From NCBI GenBank assembly GCA_041749475.1, contig JBGTBD010000019.1, forward strand, positions 1 through 64,000: a stretch of 64,000 bases of DNA, in the 5' to 3' direction. The notes below the pieces were generated by a model. The model saw nothing but the letters and a program-made list of their open reading frames with translations. It was not told the origin of the DNA and did not search any database. Of this stretch, positions 7,851 to 17,348 are shown in pieces. The first letter of the stretch is position 1; each line of letters opens with the position of its first letter. This stretch comes from JBGTBD01 sp041749475 (GTDB taxonomy: Bacteria; Pseudomonadota; Alphaproteobacteria; Rickettsiales; UBA998). A program made the translations under genes and the position numbers.

Positions 7851-9401
7851 TTACTCCCACTCTATCGTGCCGGGGGGTTTACTGGTGATGTCGTAGACCA
7901 TCCGGTTGATGCCCCGCACTTCGTTGATGATACGATTGCTTATACGGCTTAAAATCTCATGGTCAAAATGATAATAATCCGCCGTCATCCCGTCGAGCGA
8001 CGTCACCGCACGGATGGCGCACACGTATTCATATGTCCGCGCATCGCCCATCACGCCGACGGTCTTCACCGGCAACAGCACGGCAAACGCCTGCCAGATG
8101 GCGCGGTACAGCCCGGCGTTCTTGATCTCCTCGATGTAGATCGCATCCGCCTTACGCAGGATTTCGAGCTTATCCACCGAGATCTCACCCGGGATACGAA
8201 TCGCAAGACCCGGCCCGGGGAACGGGTGACGCCAGACCATCTCCTCCGGCATACCGAGTTCAATGCCTAAAGCGCGTACTTCGTCCTTGAACAACTCGCG
8301 CAACGGCTCGACCAGTCCCAATTTCATGCGCTCCGGCAAGCCCCCGACATTATGGTGCGATTTAATAGTAGCACTAGGTCCGCCGTGGAAGGAGAAGGAT
8401 TCAATAACATCGGGATAAAGCGTCCCTTGCGCCAGAAACTCAGCGTCACCCGCCTTTTCCGCCTCATGCTCAAATACTTCGATGAACGTCTCGCCGATGA
8501 TTTTGCGCTTGCGCTCCGGGTCTTTGACGCCGGACAGGCGGTTGAGGAATAAAAGAGAGGCGTCGACATAGACGAGATTGACATTCAGCCCTTGTAATAA
8601 TGCGCGCACCTGCTGGCCTTCATTGAGACGCAGCAACCCCGTATCAACGAAAATACAGGTGACCTGATCTCCCAGTGCACGCTGTAATAATGCGGCGACA
8701 ACGGAAGAGTCCACCCCGCCGCTGACCGCGCAGAGTACTTTTTTCTTCCCTACCTGGGCGCGTACTTTCTCGATGGACTGCTCCAGATAGGACGCCATAT
8801 TCCACGTCGGCGTGCAACGCGCAATCTGGAGCGCAAAATTCTTGAGTAGTGCTGCCCCGTCTGGCGTATGCACTACTTCCGGGTGGAACTGCACACCATA
8901 GAAGCGCTTTTCTTCCCACGCGATAGCGGCGAAAGGCGCCGAGTCTGTTTTAGCGATGGTCACGAAACCCGAGGGAACGCTGACGACACGATCACCATGA
9001 CTCATCCATACCTGATGTTTCTGCCCCACATTCCATGTGCCGTTAAATAAGAGGGATCCTTGGGCAACCTCGATGAAAGCGCGACCGAATTCACGATGCT
9101 CCGACCCCTCAACTTTCCCACCAAGTAATTGGCACATCAATTGTTGGCCATAGCATATACCGAGGATGGGCAAACCCATGTCGAAAATGCGCGGATCTAT
9201 GGTCGGAGAATTCTTCTCATGGACAGATGCCGGGCCGCCGGAAAGGATGATGCCCTTTGGCTTCCACTCACGGATTGCCTCGATAGAAATGGTATAAGGA
9301 TGGATCTCGCAATAGACGCCGGCCTCGCGAATGCGGCGGGCAATCAGCTGCGTTACCTGCGAACCTAAATCTAGGATGATAATTCGATCATGTGGAATCA
9401 T
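7851..9401 (-). CDS. guaA: GMP synthase (glutamine-hydrolysing)
   Basis: Converts XMP to GMP using glutamine and ATP. The N-terminal class I glutaminase has the nucleophile in GICYGQQ (Cys83) and the His-Glu pair in VQFHPEVVHT. The ATP-pyrophosphatase P-loop is AVSGGVDSS, and the C-terminal dimerisation domain ends in the conserved KPPGTIEWE. I chose the ATG at 9401 (MIPHDRIIILDLGSQ); the in-frame TTG at 9413 lies too close to the AAGG sequence. A hairpin directly upstream may mask the ribosome-binding site. Confidence 0.97.
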   Translation of the reverse strand: MIPHDRIIILDLGSQVTQLIARRIREAGVYCEIHPYTISIEAIREWKPKGIILSGGPASVHEKNSPTIDPRIFDMGLPILGICYGQQLMCQLLGGKVEGSEHREFGRAFIEVAQGSLLFNGTWNVGQKHQVWMSHGDRVVSVPSGFVTIAKTDSAPFAAIAWEEKRFYGVQFHPEVVHTPDGAALLKNFALQIARCTPTWNMASYLEQSIEKVRAQVGKKKVLCAVSGGVDSSVVAALLQRALGDQVTCIFVDTGLLRLNEGQQVRALLQGLNVNLVYVDASLLFLNRLSGVKDPERKRKIIGETFIEVFEHEAEKAGDAEFLAQGTLYPDVIESFSFHGGPSATIKSHHNVGGLPERMKLGLVEPLRELFKDEVRALGIELGMPEEMVWRHPFPGPGLAIRIPGEISVDKLEILRKADAIYIEEIKNAGLYRAIWQAFAVLLPVKTVGVMGDARTYEYVCAIRAVTSLDGMTADYYHFDHEILSRISNRIINEVRGINRMVYDITSKPPGTIEWE

Positions 9402-9414
9402 GGAAATGAACAAG

Positions 9415-9431
9415 CCTTGTTTTTAACAAGG
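9415..9431 (-). promoter_or_regulatory. Leader hairpin upstream of guaA, possible Shine-Dalgarno mask
   Basis: On the minus strand CCTTGTT-AAA-AACAAGG forms a perfect 7-bp stem ending 13 nt before the guaA ATG. The only Shine-Dalgarno-like sequence (AAGG) is the 3' arm of this stem, so folding would hide it. From 9432 to 9618 I see no gene; AAGGAGGG at 9547-9554 is not followed by a usable start codon. Confidence 0.4.
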
Positions 9432-9618
9432 AGTTAGACTGTTTTGCGCGACATTGCAAGCTGACAACACAGCGGGAGATAAAATTATCACGCCTAGATA
9501 TAGGGGGGTGAGGAATTCCAAATTGCAGTCTTAATTTACTTGACTTAAGGAGGGTATTTACAGAAGTATTAACTCCATTCTTGAAATAACTACTTGTTAC
9601 GGGGTTCAGTTACAATTT

Positions 9619-10557
9619 ATGCGTTTGATCGGTGTTGTTATTGCTCTTGTTCTGGCGTTCGGCGCCTTTTACGTAGCACTTAAGGTGTTGGGCGGCTCGG
9701 ACGAGCCCGCGCAAACAACCGCCTCTAATAATGTATTGGTTACGACGAACGCGCCTGATGTTCAGACAGTGGACGTTCTCGTCGCCGCCCGCCCCATCCC
9801 CATCGGTGAGAAAATCGCCGCTGATATGGTCACCGCTCAACCTTGGCCTAGCCACCTTGTATTGGGCGGCTTCGTGACCTCTGGTGATACCAGCAAGCAG
9901 ATTATCGGCATGGTCAGCCGCTCCTCTTTCCAGAAAGACGAGCCTATCATCCTGAATAAACTCGCGAACCCCAGCGATCCCGGGTTCATCGCCGCAGCTC
10001 TGCCCGCTGGCAAGAAGATGGTGACGATTGCGACGGACGGTGTCGCGGGTCTTGCCGGGTTCGTCTTCCCCGGTGATCGTGTCGACGTTCTGGTTACGCA
10101 TCCAATCCCAAAAGAAGATATTGACGAGGAAGAGGCCGATAAAAAAGAGAATCAGGAAACCGTGACCGAGACCGTTCTCAGCGACGTGAAGGTGCTTGCG
10201 GTCGATCAGCGCGCTGAAGCGGGCACAACCGAAGAGAAAATTCCGCTGCCGTCCAGCATCAGCTTGGAAGTGGCGCTGGCGGATGCGCAGAAGTTGCGTC
10301 TTGCACAGGAAACGGGTTATCTCTCACTTGCGCTGCGCTCGCTTGAGGATAAGGACGCCACGCAGACCACGGATGTGACCCATGTGCGTGACCTGACTCA
10401 GTCGGATGCATATAAGAAACTGTCGGGCAAGGATGGTAACGTCACTGTTGTGCGCGGCACTACCTCCACAATAATCAAAATTACCAAGTCGAAAGAGGAA
10501 AAAGCGCTTGAAGATACGGAAGCGCTTGAACCGGTCGATGAAACAGAGAAGAACTAG
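9619..10557 (+). CDS. cpaB: Tad/Flp pilus assembly protein CpaB (RcpC)
   Basis: First gene of the seven-gene Tad operon. A 312-residue protein with an N-terminal signal anchor (MRLIGVVIALVLAFGAFYVAL) and an SAF domain at about residues 50-110 (VLVAARPIPIGEKIAADMVTAQPWP), followed by the Flp/CpaB region with GLAGFVFPGDRVDVLVTH. CpaB is a periplasmic partner of the CpaC secretin. The C-terminus is highly charged (KSKEEKALEDTEALE). The Shine-Dalgarno before the ATG is weak. It ends 2 nt before cpaC. Confidence 0.92.
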   Translation: MRLIGVVIALVLAFGAFYVALKVLGGSDEPAQTTASNNVLVTTNAPDVQTVDVLVAARPIPIGEKIAADMVTAQPWPSHLVLGGFVTSGDTSKQIIGMVSRSSFQKDEPIILNKLANPSDPGFIAAALPAGKKMVTIATDGVAGLAGFVFPGDRVDVLVTHPIPKEDIDEEEADKKENQETVTETVLSDVKVLAVDQRAEAGTTEEKIPLPSSISLEVALADAQKLRLAQETGYLSLALRSLEDKDATQTTDVTHVRDLTQSDAYKKLSGKDGNVTVVRGTTSTIIKITKSKEEKALEDTEALEPVDETEKN

Positions 10558-10559
10558 TC

Positions 10560-12035
10560 ATGATGTGTGAAAAAACTATGCGTTGGTTGTGTGTGAATAT
10601 GTCAAAATTCATGATGATTGCCGTTATGCTGGGGTGTGTCATATCCGGCGCGGCGCAGGCGGGGCAGATGGTCATCCCGGTTAGCCGCTCGGAGCTGATT
10701 GAGGTTCCCGTGGATATGGGTGAGGTGATTGTCGCCAATCCAAATATCGCCGATGTCTACGTGCACGGTAAGAATAAAGTGTCGATTATCGGCAAGTCCA
10801 TCGGGCAGACTACGCTGCGCATTTTTGACGGCGACAATAAATTGATTCGTGAAACCGATATCGTCGTGGGATATGACCTTCCCGCCATCCGCAAAGCATT
10901 GAAAGATTTCCTTCCCTATGAGACCATCGGAGTCGAGATGGTGAATACCAACCTCGCGCTGACGGGTCAGGTGAGCAGTGCTACCGCTGCGGATCGCGCC
11001 GTTAAGATCATCAGCGAATTTGTGTCGCCCGCCTTTGATCCGTTGAATAAGGATGCGGTTACAACGTCTCCGGGACAAACGCCGGTCGCCGCGACCAAGA
11101 TTGTAAACCTTCTCACCATTTCTTCCGGCCAGCAGGTCATGCTGCGCGTTCGCGTCGGTGAAATGCGCCGCACGGCATTGCGCAATCTGGGCGTCAACCT
11201 CGAGGCGGTGAAGGATGGTGGAAATACGCTGTTCGCCATCGGTACGGGTAAAGGCTTAGGGGCATTTACGGCGGGTAGCGGAGTTGGTTTTGGTCAATAT
11301 TCTGGTATCGATTCCGACCAGACCCGTGGCATCATTTCTGGAACATACCTTAATGAGAGTGGTGATGGCCTTTCCGGGATGCTGGAAGCATTGGAACGTG
11401 ATGGGCTCTTCAAGATATTGGCGGAGCCGAATCTGGTGGCGATGTCCGGTGAAAAAGCCAACTTCCTGGCCGGGGGCGAGTTCCCTATTCCGATTCAGGC
11501 GACGCTGGGCGATATTACCATTGAATTTAAGCCATTCGGGATTTCCGTGGAATTCCTTCCCGTAGTGCTATCGGAAAACAGAATCCGCATTGAAGTGGCT
11601 CCTGAAGTGTCCGAGATTAGCCGGGAGAACGCGATTGTTCTGAATAACATTGAGATTCCCGCGCTCAATACTCGTCGCGCACGCACCACGGTGGAAATGG
11701 CCCCGGGGGAAAGCTTCATGGTTGCCGGCCTGATTCAGGATCGTATGCAGTCGCAGATCGAACAGCTGCCTGGCGTCGGTGAGATTCCTATTCTCAGCGC
11801 CCTGTTCCGCAGCACTTCCTATCAGCGTGAAGAGACCGAGTTGGTATTGGCTGTGACGCCTTATATCGTCGACCCGCTGGCATCTTCCGACGTAAAGTTG
11901 CCGACGGATGAGTTCCAGCCGGCCAGTGTCATGGAGTCGTTCTTCTATGGGGCGATGGGCGCACTTACAAACGATTCAGAACGCATTTCGCAGACGCCGA
12001 GCCTTGAAGGTCCGGTAGGATTTATGGTGGATTAA
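10560..12035 (+). CDS. cpaC: Tad/Flp pilus outer-membrane secretin CpaC (RcpA)
   Basis: Outer-membrane channel for the Tad pilus. A signal peptide ends near residue 35 (GAAQAGQ), followed by the N-domain (VSRSELIEVPVDMGEVIVANPNIADVYVHG), a BON-like segment, and the C-terminal secretin core with VRVGEMRR, EPNLVAMSGEKANFLAGGEFPIP, RTTVEMAPGESFMVAGL and LVLAVTPYIVDP. Its 491 residues are typical. The start follows AGAGAAGAA and lies 2 nt after the cpaB stop. The next gene encodes the CpaD partner. Confidence 0.94.
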   Translation: MMCEKTMRWLCVNMSKFMMIAVMLGCVISGAAQAGQMVIPVSRSELIEVPVDMGEVIVANPNIADVYVHGKNKVSIIGKSIGQTTLRIFDGDNKLIRETDIVVGYDLPAIRKALKDFLPYETIGVEMVNTNLALTGQVSSATAADRAVKIISEFVSPAFDPLNKDAVTTSPGQTPVAATKIVNLLTISSGQQVMLRVRVGEMRRTALRNLGVNLEAVKDGGNTLFAIGTGKGLGAFTAGSGVGFGQYSGIDSDQTRGIISGTYLNESGDGLSGMLEALERDGLFKILAEPNLVAMSGEKANFLAGGEFPIPIQATLGDITIEFKPFGISVEFLPVVLSENRIRIEVAPEVSEISRENAIVLNNIEIPALNTRRARTTVEMAPGESFMVAGLIQDRMQSQIEQLPGVGEIPILSALFRSTSYQREETELVLAVTPYIVDPLASSDVKLPTDEFQPASVMESFFYGAMGALTNDSERISQTPSLEGPVGFMVD

Positions 12036-12037
12036 TT

Positions 12038-12628
12038 ATGAAAATACGCACTTTAGTTATTGTTAGTAGTCTTGGTCTGATGTTGATGGGGTGCAGTACC
12101 GTTCCCCGTCAGGCATTCTTCAATCGTGGAACTCCGGAGTCTCTGCTGGATGTTTCTTCCGAAGTGGTGACCGTTCAGGTGGCCTCCGAAGGCGCAGTGA
12201 ATGAAGCTGTGAGTTATATCGAGCAGGATCAGCCCACCCGCGCTGAACTCTATTGCGATCAGGGTGACACCTATTGCAACGCGATGGAAGAAGCATTGAA
12301 AGTCTATGGTTTGGAGTATGAACGCATTGCTTCTCCGGAAAGTACGTTGCAGTTGGTGTATGAGCGTGTGGTCGCGCGGGATTGTGAGCATCGCTACATC
12401 GACAATCACATCAATCCCTATAACCTGACGCACCCGGCATATGGCTGCTCCCTTGCGTCGAACATGGTACAGATGGTGTCGGACAAGCGTCAGTTCACCA
12501 ATCCGGCCCTGATGGATTTCCAGGATGCTGACAAAGCTGTCCGTACCTATAATGAGAAGTATCTTAACCCAGCACTACCCGCTGAGGATAACTCGACCTT
12601 CACAATTGAGAATCTTTCCAGTAACTAA
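12038..12628 (+). CDS. cpaD: CpaD-like pilus lipoprotein
   Basis: A 196-residue lipoprotein with lipobox LMGC (Cys19). The second half carries the CpaD pattern: ARDCEHRYIDNHINPYNLTHPAYGCSLASNMVQMV, then the P..D..D..RTYNEKY region. CpaD-family proteins support the secretin or pilotin function in Caulobacter-type Tad systems. The family is poorly conserved, so the call uses this Cys/Asn-rich block together with the position between cpaC and cpaE. Confidence 0.85.
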   Translation: MKIRTLVIVSSLGLMLMGCSTVPRQAFFNRGTPESLLDVSSEVVTVQVASEGAVNEAVSYIEQDQPTRAELYCDQGDTYCNAMEEALKVYGLEYERIASPESTLQLVYERVVARDCEHRYIDNHINPYNLTHPAYGCSLASNMVQMVSDKRQFTNPALMDFQDADKAVRTYNEKYLNPALPAEDNSTFTIENLSSN

Positions 12629-12654
12629 GATGATGGCGGAATTTAAGAGTAACA

Positions 12655-13869
12655 ATGGATCAGGAAAGCCCCCTATTAGTTATTATTACGGATGATTCCG
12701 AGCGCAATTTTTACCATCAGCTTGCCAATTCATTAGGATATAATTTTGCTAACATCGTGACCGGCTCCCCGCTGGACGCAGCTGGCCAGTTAGCGGGTGT
12801 GAACTACGCCCCAAAATTTATCGTAATTGATATTGGTGGCCGATCATACGATGTGCTCCCGGAATTGGATAAGCTTGCCGAATATTGTGACGTCACTGCC
12901 AAGGTGGTGGTCACCGGCTCTATCAACGATATTGCCTTTTACCGCGCACTGATCGACAAAGGTATTGCCGAATACCTGACCAAACCTGCGGAACTCGAGC
13001 AATTCCGCGACGTGCTTCTGCGTAGCACCGCTACCGATACGGATATGTCCGAAGGCAGCACGGTCATCAGTTTTGTCGGTGCGGCCTCGGGAGACGGCTC
13101 CAGCACCATCGCCACAAACATGGCGTATTCCATCGCGGAAATGACCAAGAAACCTACGGTGCTGGTGGATTTCGATTATCAGTTTGGCATGCTGGCCAAG
13201 AATCTGGACCTCCCCACTCCCTATGGCATCAAGGACATATTCGAGCATCCGGAACGCGGGATTGACCGTCAACTGGTCTCGCGCATGGCGGTGAGTTACA
13301 AGAACCTTATGGATGTCGTTGTCGCTCCCCATGCGCTGCACTACCCGCCTAACGTACCGCCGGAACTGATGCGCGAATTATTGCAGGCCCTGCGCGAAAA
13401 TTATCAGTACATTATCCTCGACATGCCGCATGTCTGGACACACTGGATGGCAGCTGCCCTCACCAGTTCCGACCATATCGTCCTCGCCGCCCAGCTCTGG
13501 ATCAAGTCTATTACCCACGGCACACGCCTGCTGAATACGTGGAAGCAGCTCGGCATACAGCCTAACAATGTGTCCGTTGTCATCAACCGCAGCGGCTCGA
13601 AGTTCAAAGAAGCGGTGAATTCCCGTGATTTTGAACGGGTGCTCAACCACCGTATCGATTTCTACCTGCCGAACGACATCAAGACCGTCGCCAAATCAGA
13701 GAATCAGGGTATCACGGTGATGGAATCCGGGAAATCCTCGCTGGCTAACCAGTTCCAGCAATTCGCCGAGATATTGATCGATCGCACGTCGAACGGCAAA
13801 AAAGGACCGGCGTTCCGTGGTGCCTCCCGCGTCCAGATAACCGCGCAGGAAACTCGGAGGTTGCGCTAG
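12655..13869 (+). CDS. cpaE: Tad pilus localisation ATPase-like protein CpaE (TadZ)
   Basis: A MinD/ParA-superfamily protein that places the Tad machine in the cell, usually at a pole. Residues 1-120 form an atypical receiver-like domain (LVIITDDSERNF...VTGS...YLTKP), and residues 135-380 the P-loop-like domain. The deviant Walker A is degenerate: GAASGDGSST at 142-151 lacks both the signature and the catalytic lysine positions. Asp in VLVDFDYQFG is retained. This suggests weak or no ATP hydrolysis. The gene abuts cpaF (TAGATG). Confidence 0.92.
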   Translation: MDQESPLLVIITDDSERNFYHQLANSLGYNFANIVTGSPLDAAGQLAGVNYAPKFIVIDIGGRSYDVLPELDKLAEYCDVTAKVVVTGSINDIAFYRALIDKGIAEYLTKPAELEQFRDVLLRSTATDTDMSEGSTVISFVGAASGDGSSTIATNMAYSIAEMTKKPTVLVDFDYQFGMLAKNLDLPTPYGIKDIFEHPERGIDRQLVSRMAVSYKNLMDVVVAPHALHYPPNVPPELMRELLQALRENYQYIILDMPHVWTHWMAAALTSSDHIVLAAQLWIKSITHGTRLLNTWKQLGIQPNNVSVVINRSGSKFKEAVNSRDFERVLNHRIDFYLPNDIKTVAKSENQGITVMESGKSSLANQFQQFAEILIDRTSNGKKGPAFRGASRVQITAQETRRLR

Positions 13870-15363
13870 ATGTTCGGTAAGCGTCAGCCCGGCGAAACCT
13901 ACCAGCCAGAGGAACCGGCGAGAAACGACGCGCAATTGCCAAGCGTCATTCCTGCCGCCCAGACATCGCAGGATGTCGTTGATTCCGAGGCGCTAGAGCA
14001 GCAGAAACACGCGATGTTCGGTCAGGACGCGCACGCCCGCCGCGAGAAGGACATCGTATTAGAATATGCCGACCTTAAATTAGAGACCAGCAGCTATCTG
14101 GAAGCCAAGCAGCAATTGTTGGAGCGTCTGGTTACTACGGTGGATTTCGCCACCTTGCAGAAAATACCCGAGAGTAAACGCCGCGGCCGTATCAGCGAGG
14201 CCGTGGAAGCGATGATCGTCGAACTGGGTGCGCCGCTTACCTCCCAACAGACTCATCTGCTATTGCAGCAGGCCATAGATGAGATTCTGGGTCATGGTCC
14301 GATTGAGCCGCTATTGGCCGATCCTGACATTGCCGACGTGATGATCAATACCGCCAAGCGCGTTTATGTGGAGAAGAACGGAAAGATATTCCTGACCAAC
14401 ATCACGTTCCTCAACGAAAGACACCTGATGAATATCGTTCAGCGGATCGTTACCCGCGTCGGTCGCCGGGTGGACGAAGCGAGCCCCATGGTGGATGCGC
14501 GTCTGGAGGACGGGTCGCGTTTCAATGCTATCATCCCGCCATTGGCGCTGGACGGCGCACTGGTCTCTATCCGTAAATTCAAGAAATCCAAAATGAGCCT
14601 GCGGCAGTATATCGAATATGATTCGATGAGTCCGGCCATGGCCCGGTTTCTGGAGATATGCGGCCATATTCGCCTCAATATCGTGATCTCGGGTGGCACG
14701 GGGAGCGGTAAGACCACGCTGCTGAACGCCATTTCACAAAATATTGCATCGGATGAACGCGTCATCACCATCGAGGATGCGGCGGAATTGCAGTTACAGC
14801 AGCCACACGTCCTGCGTCTTGAAACCCGCCCTGCTTCCACGGAAGGCAGCGGTGAGATCACCCAACGCCAACTGGTCAAGAACGCGCTGCGGATGCGCCC
14901 TGACCGCATCATCCTCGGGGAAGTCCGGGGGGATGAGGTGATTGACGTCCTCTCCGCGATGAATACCGGCCACGATGGGTCGATGGTTACGATCCACTCC
15001 AACAGCCCGCGCGATTGCCTGTCGCGTATCGAGAATCTCGTCGGGATGTCCGGCGTACAGGTTCCTATTTCTTCCCTGCGTTACCAAATCGGAAGCGCGG
15101 TACAGATGATCGTCCAGCTTAACCGGATGCGTGACGGTCGCCGCCGTATCACCCATATTGAAGAGATTGTCGGTCTGGAAGGGGATGTCATCACTACGCA
15201 GACCCTGTTCAACTTTAAAGCCGGCGCGATGAGTTCAACCGGAAAACTGGAAGGGGAATTCCAGTGCAGCGGCATCCGGCCTCGCATGTTTGGACGGGCG
15301 GAATATTACGGCCTCGATAAAGATTTGATGGAGTGCCTTAACCTAAGGAGTAACAAACTATGA
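13870..15363 (+). CDS. cpaF: Tad pilus assembly ATPase CpaF (TadA)
   Basis: Hexameric secretion ATPase (VirB11/GspE superfamily) that drives Flp pilus polymerisation from the cytoplasm. Walker A GGTGSGKT is at residues 275-282; the Asp box, Walker B (RPDRIILGEVRGDEVIDVL) and His box (TGHDGSMVTIHSNSPRD) follow in the usual order. 497 residues with a long N-terminal helical region is typical. Its stop overlaps the tadB start (ATGA). Confidence 0.96.
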   Translation: MFGKRQPGETYQPEEPARNDAQLPSVIPAAQTSQDVVDSEALEQQKHAMFGQDAHARREKDIVLEYADLKLETSSYLEAKQQLLERLVTTVDFATLQKIPESKRRGRISEAVEAMIVELGAPLTSQQTHLLLQQAIDEILGHGPIEPLLADPDIADVMINTAKRVYVEKNGKIFLTNITFLNERHLMNIVQRIVTRVGRRVDEASPMVDARLEDGSRFNAIIPPLALDGALVSIRKFKKSKMSLRQYIEYDSMSPAMARFLEICGHIRLNIVISGGTGSGKTTLLNAISQNIASDERVITIEDAAELQLQQPHVLRLETRPASTEGSGEITQRQLVKNALRMRPDRIILGEVRGDEVIDVLSAMNTGHDGSMVTIHSNSPRDCLSRIENLVGMSGVQVPISSLRYQIGSAVQMIVQLNRMRDGRRRITHIEEIVGLEGDVITTQTLFNFKAGAMSSTGKLEGEFQCSGIRPRMFGRAEYYGLDKDLMECLNLRSNKL

Positions 15364-16334
15364 ACCAGAGCTTGATTGTTGCCGGTATCATCGGACTCGT
15401 CGTATTCGTGATATTATACTTGGTGTTCTCTAAGTTCGGGAAGGGTAAATCTGGCCCCCGTACGCAGAATGCGCTCCGTCAGTTAATGGAAGAGACGCAG
15501 ACCTTCGAGGATAATGTTCTGACCAACCAGAGCATCGTCAAGGAAGATCACGCGCAGTCGCCCATGTTGAAGGCGGTAGCAATGCTGCCTTATGGTGACC
15601 AGATGGCCGCGAAAATCCTCAAAGCCGGACTGGCACATCGCGTCCCTGTGTTGGGGGTTATTCTGCTTGGTGTGTTTATTGTTGTTGGGGTGGGGCTCTC
15701 CAATATCGGACTAGGGCTTCTGGGCTATGTATTCTCTCTCTTTATTGCCCTGCTGGTAGTGAATAAAATTCTGCAACACCGTATCGTCAAGCGCAACGAT
15801 GAGTTCATCAAGATGTTCCCGGATGTGCTTGACATGATTGTCCGCAGTGTGCGCTCCGGTTTTCCGCTCAATACTGCTCTCAAGATGGTAGCCGATAATA
15901 TGGAAGCGCCGGTCAGCACAGAATTCCGGCAGGTGACGGATGAAGTGGCGCTGGGGATGAGCATGGAACAGGCGTTGGCGCGTCTTGCCCAACGTGTGGA
16001 TGAGCCCGATATCCAGTTCTTCGTGGTCGTCCTGAACGTACAGGCGGAAACCGGGGGGAATCTGGCCGAGATTATCTCCAATCTCTCCGGCATCATCCGC
16101 AAACGTAAGCAGCTGCGTCAGAAGATCCGCGCGATGACCTCTGAAGGTCGTGCGTCGGCATGGGTGCTAGGCGCTTTGCCGGTGCTGGTATTTCTCTCCA
16201 TCTCATATACCTCCCCTGACCATATGCAACCACTCTACAATACCCTGATTGGAAACATGCTTTTCGCCACGGCCGTGAGTTTAATTCTCTTGACCTTCTG
16301 GGTAGTTAATCAGATGGTAGATATTGATATTTAA
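15360..16334 (+). CDS. tadB: Tad pilus inner-membrane platform protein TadB
   Basis: A 324-residue type II secretion F-domain protein forming half of the inner-membrane platform. It has an N-terminal helix (residues 4-24), a helix pair around 100-135, the cytoplasmic F domain (LDMIVRSVRSGFPLNTALKMV...QALARLAQRVDEPDIQFFVVVLNVQAETGGNLAE), and C-terminal helices. It overlaps cpaF by 4 nt and is followed by tadC after 8 nt. Confidence 0.93.
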   Translation: MNQSLIVAGIIGLVVFVILYLVFSKFGKGKSGPRTQNALRQLMEETQTFEDNVLTNQSIVKEDHAQSPMLKAVAMLPYGDQMAAKILKAGLAHRVPVLGVILLGVFIVVGVGLSNIGLGLLGYVFSLFIALLVVNKILQHRIVKRNDEFIKMFPDVLDMIVRSVRSGFPLNTALKMVADNMEAPVSTEFRQVTDEVALGMSMEQALARLAQRVDEPDIQFFVVVLNVQAETGGNLAEIISNLSGIIRKRKQLRQKIRAMTSEGRASAWVLGALPVLVFLSISYTSPDHMQPLYNTLIGNMLFATAVSLILLTFWVVNQMVDIDI

Positions 16335-16342
16335 GGTGGGTT

Positions 16343-17305
16343 ATGAATTTTCTTAACAGCGCATTTATGGTTCCGGCTCTCGCTGCTCTTGTTGTGTTCA
16401 CGATATACATGGCAATCGACGCGATGTTTTCACGCAAAAACCAGATAGAGCAGCTTGAGCGTAAAACCTCCGACATGAACGACTATACCCAGACTGAGAG
16501 CGGTGATCAGAGCCTTATCAGTATGGATCAAAACCCCACAAGTCTGGCGCTGACGCTATCAGGTATTTTAAGGGCGATGGGCGTCAGCGTGGAAGAGCAG
16601 GTGGCGGAAGTCAGCAAGGAAACCTCCCGCGCTGGACTGGGCGGGGTAAACGCCGCCTATTACGTACTGTTCATGCGCCGACTCGGTAATTATGTGGTGG
16701 CGGCTTTAGGGCTTTTAGTGGCTCTAACAGCGAAAGGCACGATGGATTACATATTGGCCGCAATTATTATTACGCTGGGCCTGTTCGGTACTAATCTCTA
16801 TATTAAAAATAAATCACAGAAACGGGAAAAAGTGTTGTTAAAATCTTTTCCTGATACACTTGATCTTCTTGTGGTATGTGTGGAATCAGGGCTTGCGCTG
16901 GATGCTGCCTTGGCCCGGGTATGCCGTGAACTTGCCCGTGCCCATCCTGAGATAACCAAGGAATTGAATCAGACCCGGGTGGAACTTGCTTTACTGAATG
17001 ACCGCTCACAGGCTTTAAGCAATCTGGCTGATAGGACTAACATTGTTGCCTTCCGCTCCCTCGTCGCCGCGCTGATCCAGACGGAGAAGTTTGGTACCAG
17101 CCTGACCGATACGCTGCGTGTCTTGTCAGAGGATTATCGTCAGACACGCCTGATGCTTGCTGAAGAGAAAGCCGGTAGGTTGCCGGTGATGATAACGATA
17201 CCTCTCATTTTATTCCTATTGCCAGCGTTGTTCATGATTATCATTGGCCCGCCAATCGTACGTGTAATTCAAAATGGCGGTATTATGGGTGGTACGGATA
17301 AATAA
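16343..17305 (+). CDS. tadC: Tad pilus inner-membrane platform protein TadC
   Basis: Second F-domain platform protein, 320 residues. N-terminal helix, a central hydrophobic pair (NYVVAALGLLVALTAKG; ILAAIIITLGLFG), the F-domain motif LDLLVVCVESGLALDAALARVCRELARAHPEIT, and a C-terminal hydrophobic segment (TIPLILFLLPALFMIIIGP). It is the last gene of the Tad operon. No Flp pilin, TadD, TadE, TadF or TadG gene is present in the window. Confidence 0.93.
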   Translation: MNFLNSAFMVPALAALVVFTIYMAIDAMFSRKNQIEQLERKTSDMNDYTQTESGDQSLISMDQNPTSLALTLSGILRAMGVSVEEQVAEVSKETSRAGLGGVNAAYYVLFMRRLGNYVVAALGLLVALTAKGTMDYILAAIIITLGLFGTNLYIKNKSQKREKVLLKSFPDTLDLLVVCVESGLALDAALARVCRELARAHPEITKELNQTRVELALLNDRSQALSNLADRTNIVAFRSLVAALIQTEKFGTSLTDTLRVLSEDYRQTRLMLAEEKAGRLPVMITIPLILFLLPALFMIIIGPPIVRVIQNGGIMGGTDK

Positions 17306-17348
17306 AACCCACTGGTTTTTTACTCATAATCCCCTACATCTATGGGAT

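Noticed and set aside
9547..9554. AAGGAGGG, a near-perfect Shine-Dalgarno
   Set aside because: No ATG, GTG or TTG follows at workable spacing and no small frame (for example a Flp pilin) could be built from it.
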